Part shown: piece after piece, positions 26,901-34,738 of the stretch
How positions within the stretch are numbered: the first letter of the stretch is position 1
Layout of the letters: each line of letters starts with the position of its first letter
The notes under the pieces: generated by a model
Database searches by the model: none
The model's input: the letters and a program-made list of their open reading frames with translations, nothing else
What the model was told of the DNA's origin: nothing
Made by a program: the position numbers and the translations under genes
NCBI GenBank assembly: GCA_965233665.1
Contig: CBDDTG010000069.1
Coordinates: forward strand, 248,001 to 312,000
DNA length: 64,000 nucleotides
Source of the DNA: Bacterioplanes sp965233665
GTDB taxonomy: Bacteria > Pseudomonadota > Gammaproteobacteria > Pseudomonadales > Oceanobacteraceae
Reading direction: 5' to 3'

Positions 26901-29051
26901 GGAGTAGCGCCAGTAGTAGTTGCGGTCTTCACGAATTAAGCGCAGCTGGTAATCATCACCCGAGTGCAACTCGCCGCTGCGATCGGCCAAAATGGCTTTA
27001 AAACGCACCAGGCTACGGTTGTCTGGGCGTTGCTTGAACTGTGGCTCCAGGCCCACCAATTCATCACTGCCCCAATGGGTAATGGTGGCTTTGCGGGTGA
27101 TGGGGCGGCCGCCGCTTTCGTACACGCTGACGTTGGCAATCAGCGCCAGCGGTGATTGTAATTTTTGCCAGTGCTGCAGCGAGGCTTTGAGATTGGCCTC
27201 GCCGTTGCTGTCGAGGTCGGTGGGCTGCAGTGTTAGGCGGCGATGTGGAATTGTCTCGCCATCTAAGCCGAATACAAAGCTGCTCCAATCGGCCAGTGGT
27301 TTGCGATCTAACTCGGCAATGACAAAGCCATCGACGCGGTTGCCCGACGCCGGGGCGCCGTATAAGTATTGGCTGCTGACCGGAATCGACAGCTCACCAC
27401 CGGCATCCGTCATGCGCCGGGCTTGATGATCGCCGTCAAACAGTTTGAGTTCGAGTCGCTCGGGCTGAAAGTCTTCCACCTTGACTTCATAACTGGCGAG
27501 CACGTTGTTGGGCTTGGCGCTGGTGGCCAGGTGCAGTGTCCAGGGGCCGGTTTTGGCGCTGTCGCTGAGTGTGTGGTTAAACACATAGTGGCCGGCATCC
27601 TGGCGTTGCAAGGTGGCTTTGGCGACCCTGTTGCCGGTTGGGTCAATGAGTTTGGCTTCCAGTGGCAAAGCATCGACGGCTTGGCCATCGGCGTCGCGCA
27701 GTAAGGCGTTAAACTCTAAGCGCTCGCCACGGCGATACAAATCGCGCGGCGACCAGGCAAACGCCTGCAGCTCGCTGTGGCGGCTGACGGCGTTGTCGTA
27801 GGCGGATAAATCCAACCCTTGGCGATCGTAGCGCAACACCGTCATATGCTCGCCGCGACGCGCGATCAGGGTATTGCCTTCGCTGTGGTAGTCGGCAAAT
27901 ACCGCTTCACCGTTTTTATCCACTGGCTGCTCGGCAACCAATGTTCCGTCGCCGTAGAGCGACACAGTCACGTCGGTCAGCACCTCGCCGGAGGCGATGG
28001 AATGGGTATTCACCCGCAGCTGTTGGGCATTTTTGCGCAGCTGTACACCGATATCACTGACGGTGAAAAAGTTGATCTGATAGTCGTCGTCGTAGCGACC
28101 GGCGATTTGCATTACCGCCAAATAGGCACCGGGCTGCTGCACAGCGTCAATCTCGCTGAGGTCGATATTACGGGTGGTGCGTTGATTGCGCTGGTGCTCG
28201 ATATCAAAGCGGCCAGCAAACACCTCCGGGTTGTGCTTGGCAAACTCGTCCAAGCGGTAATAGCGCTCGCTGCTATCAAAGCTCCAGCGACTCCAGCCGG
28301 CTAGCTGCTCGTCATCGAGGCGATGAATGCGAATATCGACGGCATCGACGTTCAATGTGGTCACCGGCAGTGCCTGGCGCACGGCGCTCGACAGCACATG
28401 ACCGCCGCCACTAAAGGCGGCGCTGGGCTGGGTGCGGCGAGTGGTCAGATCATGCTTGCCGGGGCGCACGATGCGCTCATTGTTGATGGCGCTGAGGCCG
28501 GGTTTGATCTCGATGAGATAATCCGTTGCGGGCTCGACAAACGGATAAATCAGCTTTAAGCCGTCTTCACTCAAAATCCAATGGTCCGCAGGCTGCGGCT
28601 CGTCGGTTTGTTTGACCTGCAAAAAGCGACGCCAGTTTTTGTCGGCATCGACTGGCACTGTGGTGCGAATGACCAACGCCGCACCGTTGTTCCAGGTTTC
28701 TTCTTTGACCGAACTGACGCTCATGGGCTGATCGCGATAGCGCTGGCGCTGGTATTGCTGATCCAGTTGCTGCAGCCTTTGCTGGTATTGTTGCCGCAGG
28801 CAGTCATCGGCCTGGCATTGATTGCGCTGTTGCAGCCATTGGCGCTGTTGCTGGCGCAGCTCATCGCTGTCCTGACTGAGCGCCAGCAATTGTTGGTAGC
28901 GCTGGCCGAGGCGTTCATCCTGCAGCGAAATACGCTCATTGGCGCAGATGCGCTGTTCAATCGCTTGGCTGGCCTGCTGGCAGTCAAAGCTGGCCGCATG
29001 CGCACTGGTGGCCAAAAGCCAGCAGCTGAGCAGTAGCAAGAAACGAGTCAT
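23973..29051 (-). CDS. yfhM-like: Bacterial alpha-2-macroglobulin with LprI-like N-terminus
   Basis: 1692 residues. A cleavable signal peptide (ATSAHA/ASF) replaces the lipobox of the E. coli homologue, so the protein is probably soluble in the periplasm. Residues about 22-105 match the LprI/DUF1311 pattern (FDCQQASQAIEQRICANE; RQWLQQRNQCQADDCLRQQY) with paired Cys, a fold known from a lysozyme inhibitor. Macroglobulin-type beta domains follow, then the thioester segment YPYGCTEQTTSSGYPW with C1219 and Gln three residues on, the alpha/alpha toroid, and a receptor-like end. It should trap proteases through the thioester. pbpC is translationally coupled downstream. Confidence 0.93.
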   Translation of the reverse strand: MTRFLLLLSCWLLATSAHAASFDCQQASQAIEQRICANERISLQDERLGQRYQQLLALSQDSDELRQQQRQWLQQRNQCQADDCLRQQYQQRLQQLDQQYQRQRYRDQPMSVSSVKEETWNNGAALVIRTTVPVDADKNWRRFLQVKQTDEPQPADHWILSEDGLKLIYPFVEPATDYLIEIKPGLSAINNERIVRPGKHDLTTRRTQPSAAFSGGGHVLSSAVRQALPVTTLNVDAVDIRIHRLDDEQLAGWSRWSFDSSERYYRLDEFAKHNPEVFAGRFDIEHQRNQRTTRNIDLSEIDAVQQPGAYLAVMQIAGRYDDDYQINFFTVSDIGVQLRKNAQQLRVNTHSIASGEVLTDVTVSLYGDGTLVAEQPVDKNGEAVFADYHSEGNTLIARRGEHMTVLRYDRQGLDLSAYDNAVSRHSELQAFAWSPRDLYRRGERLEFNALLRDADGQAVDALPLEAKLIDPTGNRVAKATLQRQDAGHYVFNHTLSDSAKTGPWTLHLATSAKPNNVLASYEVKVEDFQPERLELKLFDGDHQARRMTDAGGELSIPVSSQYLYGAPASGNRVDGFVIAELDRKPLADWSSFVFGLDGETIPHRRLTLQPTDLDSNGEANLKASLQHWQKLQSPLALIANVSVYESGGRPITRKATITHWGSDELVGLEPQFKQRPDNRSLVRFKAILADRSGELHSGDDYQLRLIREDRNYYWRYSDSEGWRWQYEPLELVEYSQNLEFNDDAPIDLALPVEYGDYRVEIYNDDNQLVNRYRFRTRWSGWRSSGDSLKPDQVQLAFEQQSYQPGDTATLLMTPATDGLAHITVETNDGVLWRGQREVKASGERIEIPTQSSWKRHDIYVTATVFTPGDMKHSVAPKRAFGFAHLPLRRADAGLNVSLQVKDKITPRQPTKVTVNLADAEQHDDVWVRIAAVDVGVLNITRFNTPDPLGYLFGPRRYDYQLFDVYDRIIENAGFDYAAQRFGGGLVQSEAELVRGGEEPKNEVKIIAWQTEPVRLSDAQTEIELDIPDFNGRLRLMAVAWNEHSVGSAEAQTTVADPLVMQLSRPRFLALGDQSQLSLDVANLSGQSQTVDVTFSVGGMLKSQSWSRQLSLSDEQREVLTFPVLAQELGRGTIEASLSANDGEQTLTLEQQWALHSRAAYPALTERRQTVLEPGQSWDNDLTVEGMIASTVQAQLTLDSSPPIDTRGHFDSLLRYPYGCTEQTTSSGYPWALVTPDAARRFELSKMLEQRFKQPYTDGLRRQQLERAIKRLQPRQTSSGGFSLWSNGDARNWLSVYVGDFLTDAREAGATLPGGMLEDLQKHLQQYVRNQTQLYSYRDDQHYGLATRAYAAYVLARSNKASLANLRRLQQEMEAEAKELKSGLPWAHLARAMQLSGDANAAATLFERAKTISYKPGYYGDYGSAVRDQALTFALLAAGGFDTAEPLLALFDEVQKRRWLSTQERNALFRASLALDENDQPLRSLIQLSDMEQNIDQEQAFRSLLNADQVSRLQRVTAQEQRQYLTLELIAHPVVAPEPVRRGMAIERRYYNLDGDVITPERLATGELVVVELVTNTKDLYVRDALVVDLLPAGLELENQNLANASVDLSKLMIRDQPLDGWQQRARVEHVEFRDDRFVAALPIDNYGRRYLYYLARAVTPGKYSVPTPFVEDMYRPYQHGIGETLPELVITP

Positions 29052-29145
29052 AACACAGTCCTTTGCAGCAAAAAGGTGGGCGGGTAAGGCTGCGAATTAT
29101 GGTCAAAGGCTGTGGTTCTGGCCAGCGATCACTGTGCTTGTGTGG

Positions 29146-29855
29146 TTATTTGCTGATGGGGATCAGGGTGACCTCGTCGACGCGCGCCAGCCAGGCGAGA
29201 ATTTCTGGAAACTGACCAACGATGGCATGACCTTCTGGGGTATTGGCGATGGCGCTGATCTGACTGGCGACGGCGATGTCGGCCAGGGTCAGCTGATACG
29301 CCACCAGCCAGCGTTTGCCACTGAGCCAGGCCGCCAGTGCCTGACAATGGCGACGTAAATCTTGTTCGATCATGGGCCAGCTTTTGCGCCCAGTGCCTTG
29401 AACTTGCGCCGTTTTGGCAATGACACCGGGCACAATCAGGCGCAGCAAAGGCGCCAGTTTGGGGTGATCGTCGGCCGTGGCTTGCTCAGCCCAGTAGCTG
29501 GCATTACTGCGCAGGCCAAAGCGTAAATGCACTTCAAAAAGTACAGGCTCTCGTCGGCCCAATCCTCAAAGAAATGCACCAAGGCCTGATCAGCAGGGTC
29601 GTCTGGCATGACATTGATGCGCGGATAGAGCTGCTCCAGCTCTTCAACGATGGTGGTGGAGTCGGCGATGCTGCGGCCATCGATACTGAGCACCGGCAGC
29701 TTGCCCACCGGGCTGAGGCGTTTTACCCGGCCCAGCAAGGTTGCCAGCAGGCTGATATTTTCACAGCGATAGTCCAGCTGCTTGGCGTTGAGAACGCGCC
29801 GTACTTTGTCGCAAAACGGCGAAATCGGATATTGATGCAAACAGATATCGGCCAT
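29146..29855 (-). pseudogene. Glutathione S-transferase family, frameshifted
   Basis: The thioredoxin-like half is intact from the ATG at 29855 (LHQYPISPFCDKVRRVLNAK; GKLPVLSIDGRSIADSTTI), and the helical half is intact one frame over (LAAWLSGKRWLVAYQLTLADIAVASQI). The frames change at the run of five A on the plus strand (29536-29540, five T on the coding strand): with six T the peptide would read ADESLYFFEVHLRFGLRS and give one normal protein of about 235 residues. Such enzymes join glutathione to small molecules or act in stress response. Either decayed or a sequencing indel. Confidence 0.85.
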
Positions 29856-30018
29856 GACCGGAGGCTTCCTTTAACCCGTCATTGTGTCAGCAGTGTACCG
29901 GCAAACGGGCAGATGGCCATAGGTCGTTTTTTACCCTCTGTTCGGCTGCTCCCTCTGTCTACACTGAGATAACCGACTTTGCTGTGCAGAGTTTCGCTTA
30001 CGCCGCGTCTTGCCCACG

Positions 30019-30066
30019 CAGGGAGTCGTTTATGCAAGGAGTCGTTTATGAAAGGAGTCGCCTATG
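30019..30066 (+). repeat. Threefold 16-base repeat of ribosome-binding site and ATG
   Basis: Three head-to-tail 16-base units, each with GGAGTCG followed by ATG: ATGs at 30032, 30048 and 30064. Because 16 is not a multiple of three, each ATG opens a different frame. The third starts the FIST protein. The first two give short peptides, MQGVVYERSRL and MKGVAYEHYDGQL, ending at 30067 and within the gene. The first two units differ by one base outside the ATG, the third by two more. Confidence 0.9.
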
Positions 30067-31245
30067 AACATTATGACGGTCAGCTCTGACCTCGACGATA
30101 CCGTGTTGGCGTGTGCCGATGTGATGCAGGCACTGACGTTTAAACCGCAACTGGTGATCGTTGGTTTTAATACCCACCACGATGGCGCGTTATTGCAGCA
30201 TCAACTGGCCGCGCTGGACTGCCCGATCATGGCGGGCTCGTCTTGCCTCGGTGCGCTTGCCATTCAGCAGCGAACAGACGCTCAACTTCAAACCCAGGCT
30301 CAAGCTGGGCTGGTGCTGTGGGCATTGCAAGATGTGCACGGCAGCTACGGCGTCGGTTATTGCGAACAGGGCGATGCCCCGCGTCAGGCGGCCCAGCAAG
30401 CGCTGGAAATGGCGCTGCAGCAGTCCGGCCGTGATTGCGAAAGCCCGGCGCTATTGTGGTGCGTCTTGCCTCCGGGAGAGGAAGAGCAAATATTGCAAGG
30501 CTTTGCCGATATCGTCGGGCCGAATGTGCCGGTATTGGGGGGCAGCAGCGCTGATAACGACGTATCTGGTCAGTGGCAGCAGTTTAACCAGCAGTGCTGC
30601 GGCCATCAGCTGATTCAGGTAGCGGTGTTTTTTCCCTCTGCTGGACTCGGGTTGTCGTTCAGCTCGGGTTACCAACCTAGCGGCCAGCAGGTCAAGGCCA
30701 CTCAGGTTCAGCAGCGCCAGTTATTAGAGTTAGACGGTATCGCCGCAGCACAACGCTTTAATCAACTAACCGGTGGCAGCATTCAGTCACAGCTGCAGGG
30801 CGGTAATGTGTTGGCGTTAACCACCTTGCATCCGCTTGGGCGGCGCATTGCGGACGATGCTGGCACTGAGGAGTTTTTACTCAGCCATCCAGATGCCGTA
30901 ACTCACGATGGCGGCTTGTCACTGTTTTCTGAAGTAGAGCAAGGCGAAACCCTGGAGCTGATGACGGGCAGTATCGAGGGTTTAGTGCAACGCGGCGAGC
31001 GTGTATTGCAAAACGCCATCGCCATGCTTCCTAGCGGCCAACAGCCCATGGGGGCGCTGATGATTTATTGCGCAGGTTGTATGTTGACCATCGGTGACCA
31101 GGTTCAGGCCATGGCGCGGCATATGGCCGCCAGTACAGACATCCCAATCATGGGGCTTTACACCTTCGGCGAGCAAGGCTGTTTCGTTGATGGGCAAAGT
31201 CGGCATGGCAATTTAATGATCTCCGCCGTGGTGTTTGGCCAATGA
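30064..31245 (+). CDS. FIST domain signal-sensing protein
   Basis: 393 residues with the FIST N domain (LVIVGFNTHHDGALLQHQL; MAGSSCLGALA; VPVLGGSSADND) and the FIST C domain (GALMIYCAGCMLTIGDQ; IMGLYTFGEQGCFVDGQ). FIST proteins are thought to bind small ligands such as amino acids and pass the signal to a partner kinase or cyclase. No signal peptide or membrane helix is seen, so it is cytoplasmic. Its stop overlaps the start of the histidine kinase (ATGA), which makes the kinase its likely partner. Translation is preceded by a threefold start-site repeat. Confidence 0.88.
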   Translation: MNIMTVSSDLDDTVLACADVMQALTFKPQLVIVGFNTHHDGALLQHQLAALDCPIMAGSSCLGALAIQQRTDAQLQTQAQAGLVLWALQDVHGSYGVGYCEQGDAPRQAAQQALEMALQQSGRDCESPALLWCVLPPGEEEQILQGFADIVGPNVPVLGGSSADNDVSGQWQQFNQQCCGHQLIQVAVFFPSAGLGLSFSSGYQPSGQQVKATQVQQRQLLELDGIAAAQRFNQLTGGSIQSQLQGGNVLALTTLHPLGRRIADDAGTEEFLLSHPDAVTHDGGLSLFSEVEQGETLELMTGSIEGLVQRGERVLQNAIAMLPSGQQPMGALMIYCAGCMLTIGDQVQAMARHMAASTDIPIMGLYTFGEQGCFVDGQSRHGNLMISAVVFGQ

Positions 31246-32645
31246 CTCAAACATTGGAAGAACTGCGCGAAGCGCTGCAGTTGCAGTATCGCCTGCGCCA
31301 GCAGGCAGAGGCGGGGCGGCGCGAAGCAGAGCTGATGTTGAAAGCCATGCAGGCCATTTTGGAAGCCGCCGACAGCGGGCGATTGTATGAGCAAATCTTT
31401 GCTTTGTTTTCCAGCCTTCTCGATTATCAGCACGCCCTGATTCTGGAGAAGCAAGCAGATAACAGTTTGCGCTGTGTCGCAGCCACAGATGAGGCCTGGC
31501 TCGATCAGCGTTGGCCATTGGATCAAATCCTACAGCGGGCGTTAGAGGGCGAGCCGGTGGCGGTGGTCAGCGCCCGTCGCCAGCCGGCCTGGCAGCAAGC
31601 CATCAACGACGAGGTCGGTGCCCTGTTGTATGGGCCTTTTAGCAGCCAAGATCGTGAAGCTCTGTTGGTGTTTATTCATCCACAGCCCGGCTTTTATTTA
31701 CAGCAGCATGTGCAACTGCTGCGGCGCTATACCCGCTTGACCCGTCAGGCAAGGTTGAGTTTTGAAGCCAAGCTGCAAGCGTTGCAAAGTGATGAATTAC
31801 AGCGCGCCAAAGAACGCGCTGAGCAAAGCCTGTTGCATGCCGAAAAAATGGTCTCGCTGGGCACGCTGGCTGCGGGTGTCGCGCACGAAATCAATAACCC
31901 GGTGGGGTTTATCAGCAGCAACATGCAGTACATTCGGGAATTTTCGGAGCTCAGTGAAAGCATCACTCAGCAGCTGTTGGCGCTATTGCCGCCGTTGCTG
32001 AAAAACTCGGACGATAATGCCAGCGCGGCATCGCGCTTGTTCGAGCTATTGCAGCAAGAGGAGTACCTGGAGCGTTGCCAGGAGCTGGCGGACGTTGCCA
32101 AAGATTGCAGCGATGGCCTCAATCGCATCAAAGACCTCATTAACGGCCTGCGTACCTTTTCGCGCCAGGACGACAGCGTATCTGAACCCATCGACATTCA
32201 TCAGTGCGTACAGACGACCTTACGCATGGTCAACAACGAGCTGAAATACCACTGCACGGTAAATGTTCAACTGCAACCTACTGGCCAGGTGTTAGGCGCC
32301 AGCGGCCAGCTCAATCAGGTACTCACCAACTTACTGGTCAATGCTGGCCATGCCATCGAGCAACAAGGCACAGTAACGGTGGCCAGTGGCCGCAAGCAAT
32401 GGCCGCAGGGGTGGTTCGCCTATGTGTCGGTGGCGGATACTGGCAAAGGCATTGCCAGCAAGGATTTAAAGCATATTTTCGATCCGTTTTTCACCACCAA
32501 AGAAGAAGGCAAAGGCACCGGCCTGGGGCTGGCGATTTGTCATTCCATCATTGAAAAAATGGGCGGCTGGATCGAGGTCGACAGCCAGGTGGGCGAGGGC
32601 ACGCGTTTTACCCTGTGGCTACCGGAGTCGGCGCCGCCGGTTTAA
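31242..32645 (+). CDS. Sensor histidine kinase paired with FIST protein
   Basis: 467 residues, no membrane helix. N-terminal coiled coil (residues 1-45: LEELREALQLQYRLRQQAE), a GAF-like domain (about 45-175), a second coil, then the HisKA box LAAGVAHEINNPVGFISSN with the phosphorylated His near residue 215, and the ATPase domain with N box NQVLTNLLVNAGHAIE, G1 VADTGKGI, F box FDPFFTTKEEGKGTG and G2 GLGLAICHS. It should autophosphorylate when its FIST partner senses a ligand. No response regulator gene is near, so the phosphate acceptor is elsewhere. Translation is coupled to the FIST gene; a hairpin terminator follows. Confidence 0.92.
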   Translation: MTQTLEELREALQLQYRLRQQAEAGRREAELMLKAMQAILEAADSGRLYEQIFALFSSLLDYQHALILEKQADNSLRCVAATDEAWLDQRWPLDQILQRALEGEPVAVVSARRQPAWQQAINDEVGALLYGPFSSQDREALLVFIHPQPGFYLQQHVQLLRRYTRLTRQARLSFEAKLQALQSDELQRAKERAEQSLLHAEKMVSLGTLAAGVAHEINNPVGFISSNMQYIREFSELSESITQQLLALLPPLLKNSDDNASAASRLFELLQQEEYLERCQELADVAKDCSDGLNRIKDLINGLRTFSRQDDSVSEPIDIHQCVQTTLRMVNNELKYHCTVNVQLQPTGQVLGASGQLNQVLTNLLVNAGHAIEQQGTVTVASGRKQWPQGWFAYVSVADTGKGIASKDLKHIFDPFFTTKEEGKGTGLGLAICHSIIEKMGGWIEVDSQVGEGTRFTLWLPESAPPV

Positions 32646-32676
32646 CGCGAAGCCTCGTTTGGCGCTTCGCGTTTAG
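32644..32676. terminator. Terminator between convergent kinase and tatC
   Basis: AACGCGAAGC pairs with GCTTCGCGTT (10-base stem, 10-base loop) followed by TT, and sits exactly between the two convergent stops. Confidence 0.75.
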
Positions 32677-32679
32677 GGC

Positions 32680-33435
32680 CTAAGCGGCGTCCTGTTCTTC
32701 GCTTTCTGCATCGGCTTCACGCGGTTTAATCAGGCTGGCAAACAGCACCCCGATTTCAAACAGCAGCCACATGGGCACAGCCAAAATGGTTTGTGAGATC
32801 ACATCCGGCGGCGTCACCAGCATGCCGACCACAAAGCAGCCGACAAAGATATAGGGCCGCTTGGCGCGCAGAGACTCCACCGTGGTCATGCCCGTTAGCA
32901 CCATCAAGAAGGTGGCAATGGGAATTTCAAAGGCGATGCCAAAGGCAAAAAAGATCTTCAGAATGAAGTTCAAGATATTGCTGATGTCGGGCAAAAATGA
33001 AATGCCCTCAGGGCCTGCCGCGGTAAAAAACGCAAACGCCAGTGGCAACACCACGAAATAGGCAAAGGCGATGCCGCTGTAGAACAACACAATGCTGGAT
33101 ATCAGCAGTGGAATCGCAAAGCGCTTTTCGTGCTGATACAGGCCCGGCGATATAAACGCCCAGATCTGATGCAGGATGTAAGGCACTGCCAACAGCACCG
33201 ACAGCACCAGGGTCATTTTAAACGGCACCAAAAACGGTGAGGCGACGCCGGTGGCGATCATATTCTTGCTGTCAGGCAAAAGGCTCGACAGCGGCTCCAC
33301 CATAATCAAGTACAGATCATTGGCGAAATAAAATAGGCTAAGAAACAACAGCAACACCGCCAGAATCGCTTTTAGCAGGCGGTTGCGCAGTTCAACCAGA
33401 TGGGCAATTAAAGGCTGCTCTTGGTCCTGGGTCAT
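32680..33435 (-). CDS. tatC: Sec-independent protein translocase TatC
   Basis: 251 residues with six membrane helices. Start LIAHLVELRNRLLKAI is the TatC signature with the essential Glu (HLVELR) used for twin-arginine signal recognition; PYILHQIWAFISPGLYQHEK is the first periplasmic-cap and helix region, and GCFVVGMLVTPPDVISQ lies in the late part. It forms the receptor complex with TatB. The start overlaps the tatB stop by four bases; it is the last gene of the cluster and ends in a shared terminator. Confidence 0.97.
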   Translation of the reverse strand: MTQDQEQPLIAHLVELRNRLLKAILAVLLLFLSLFYFANDLYLIMVEPLSSLLPDSKNMIATGVASPFLVPFKMTLVLSVLLAVPYILHQIWAFISPGLYQHEKRFAIPLLISSIVLFYSGIAFAYFVVLPLAFAFFTAAGPEGISFLPDISNILNFILKIFFAFGIAFEIPIATFLMVLTGMTTVESLRAKRPYIFVGCFVVGMLVTPPDVISQTILAVPMWLLFEIGVLFASLIKPREADAESEEQDAA

Positions 33436-33725
33436 GAGGGCTTATCGTCTTGTTCAGAGCGCTGGGGCTGTGCTTTCGGCGTCGGCTTGGCTGGCTCGCT
33501 GACATCGTCATCAAGGAAAGTGGCGTATGGGTCTTTGAGCTTCTCACGCAGCTCTTCGGTACGCACTTGGCGTTCCAGGTCGTCCTGAATGTTATTCAAA
33601 GAGCGGCGTATGCGGCCCAAAAACAAGCCCGCGGTGCGCGCCGCTTGCGGTAGGCGTTCAGGCCCCAGCACCAATAAGCCAATGATGGCGACCACCATCA
33701 GCTCCAAAAAACCGATATCGAACAT
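33432..33725 (-). CDS. tatB: Sec-independent protein translocase TatB
   Basis: 97 residues: one N-terminal membrane helix (MFDIGFLELMVVAIIGLLVLGPERLP, with the conserved Glu and GPERLP hinge), then an amphipathic helix (LFLGRIRRSLNNIQDDLERQ) and an acidic, flexible tail. TatB joins TatC to bind twin-arginine precursors. It overlaps tatA by one base and tatC by four, so the three are tightly coupled. Confidence 0.97.
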   Translation of the reverse strand: MFDIGFLELMVVAIIGLLVLGPERLPQAARTAGLFLGRIRRSLNNIQDDLERQVRTEELREKLKDPYATFLDDDVSEPAKPTPKAQPQRSEQDDKPS

Positions 33726-33982
33726 CAGTGTTTGTCTTTGTCCTTGGTTTTGCTGAAGTCAGCGTCTTGCACCGGCTCATCGTCTTTGGGCAGGGTTTTC
33801 AGCGGGTCGTTGCTATCGGCCTGCTCGTCGTCTTTCTTTTCATCGTCGTTCAAAGCTTTTTTAAAGCCTTTGACCGCGCCACCTAAGTCACCGCCTAAAC
33901 TGCGCAGTTTTTTGGTGCCAAAGATCATGATGACAATGGCCAGCACGATCAGAAGTTGCCAGATACTGATACCACCGAGCAT
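33725..33982 (-). CDS. tatA: Sec-independent protein translocase TatA
   Basis: 85 residues with the TatA helix ISIWQLLIVLAIVIMIFGTK, the FGTKKLRSLGGDLGGAVKGFK amphipathic part, and a Lys/Asp-rich tail longer than the folded part. TatA polymerises to make the pore for folded proteins. The gene leads the tatABC triple, 28 bases after hinT, within the larger ubiE-hisIE-tat operon. Confidence 0.97.
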   Translation of the reverse strand: MLGGISIWQLLIVLAIVIMIFGTKKLRSLGGDLGGAVKGFKKALNDDEKKDDEQADSNDPLKTLPKDDEPVQDADFSKTKDKDKH

Positions 33983-34010
33983 GGATTACCTCGTTATTGT
34001 TCGTGTTTAC

Positions 34011-34343
34011 TCAAAATCCGGGCAGCTTCTCGCCACCGAGAATGTGAAAGTGCATGTGGAAGACTTCCTGGCCGCTGTCCTTGCCGGTATTGGCAACGGT
34101 GCGAAAGCCGTTGAGCTGTTGCTGGCGGGCGATCACCGGCAGCTTCAGCATCAGGTGGCCCATGAGCTCAGCATCATCAGCGCTAAGGTCATTCAGGTTT
34201 GCAATGTGCTTTTTCGGGATCACCAGCAAATGCGTATCGGCCTTGGGGGCGATATCGTGAAACGCCAATAGCTGCTCATCTTCGTAGGTGATGCGGGCGG
34301 GAATTTCGCCGGCAACAATTTTACAAAACAGGCAATCGCTCAT
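34011..34343 (-). CDS. hinT: Histidine triad nucleotide-binding protein
   Basis: 110 residues, the usual HinT size. CLFCKIVAGEIPARITYED opens the protein and the triad VFHMHFHILGG (His-x-His-x-His) forms the active site. HinT enzymes hydrolyse nucleoside phosphoramidates, and act on the lysyl-adenylate. AGGC precedes the start. It sits between hisE and tatA in the operon. Confidence 0.93.
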   Translation of the reverse strand: MSDCLFCKIVAGEIPARITYEDEQLLAFHDIAPKADTHLLVIPKKHIANLNDLSADDAELMGHLMLKLPVIARQQQLNGFRTVANTGKDSGQEVFHMHFHILGGEKLPGF

Positions 34344-34369
34344 AAGGCCTCCATCGCTGCTGAATCCGT

Positions 34370-34702
34370 TTAATCGGTTTGCCGCGCTGCTTTTTCATCC
34401 AATCCAGAGATATTGAAGCGCCGCGCTAACTCCTGCAACACTGCCTCGGGGCGCTCGCCCAACTGAGCGAGGGCCACCAGCGAGTGAAACCACAGGTCGG
34501 CGGTTTCGTAGATCAGATCCTGATTGTCACCGCTGTGCTCGGCGTCTTTGGCCGCCAGAATAACCTCGGTGGCTTCTTCGCCGACTTTTTCCAAAATCTT
34601 ATTCAGCCCTTTAGCGTACAGGCTAGCAACATAAGACGAATCGGCTTCGGCGTGCTTGCGCTGCTCCAGGATATCACCCAGAGCCGGAAGAATATTGCTC
34701 AT
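34370..34702 (-). CDS. hisE: Phosphoribosyl-ATP diphosphatase
   Basis: 110 residues with the helical MazG-like HisE fold: SYVASLYAKGLNKILEKVGEE, EATEVILAAKD and ETADLWFHSLVALAQLG hold the metal-binding Glu/Asp set (E-E-x-x-E and E-x-x-D). It splits phosphoribosyl-ATP to phosphoribosyl-AMP, the second step of histidine synthesis. It is separate from hisI, as in pseudomonads, not fused as in enterics, and follows hisI by 36 bases. Confidence 0.96.
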   Translation of the reverse strand: MSNILPALGDILEQRKHAEADSSYVASLYAKGLNKILEKVGEEATEVILAAKDAEHSGDNQDLIYETADLWFHSLVALAQLGERPEAVLQELARRFNISGLDEKAARQTD

Positions 34703-34738
34703 AGCTGTTTCAGTTTCGTTAACTAAGAGCCAATAGGC

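Noticed and set aside
28581..29036. Hydrophobic plus-strand frame inside the alpha-2-macroglobulin gene
   Set aside because: It is the antisense of the Gln-rich N-terminal region, whose codons read as Leu/Val on the other strand; the hydrophobic look is an artefact.
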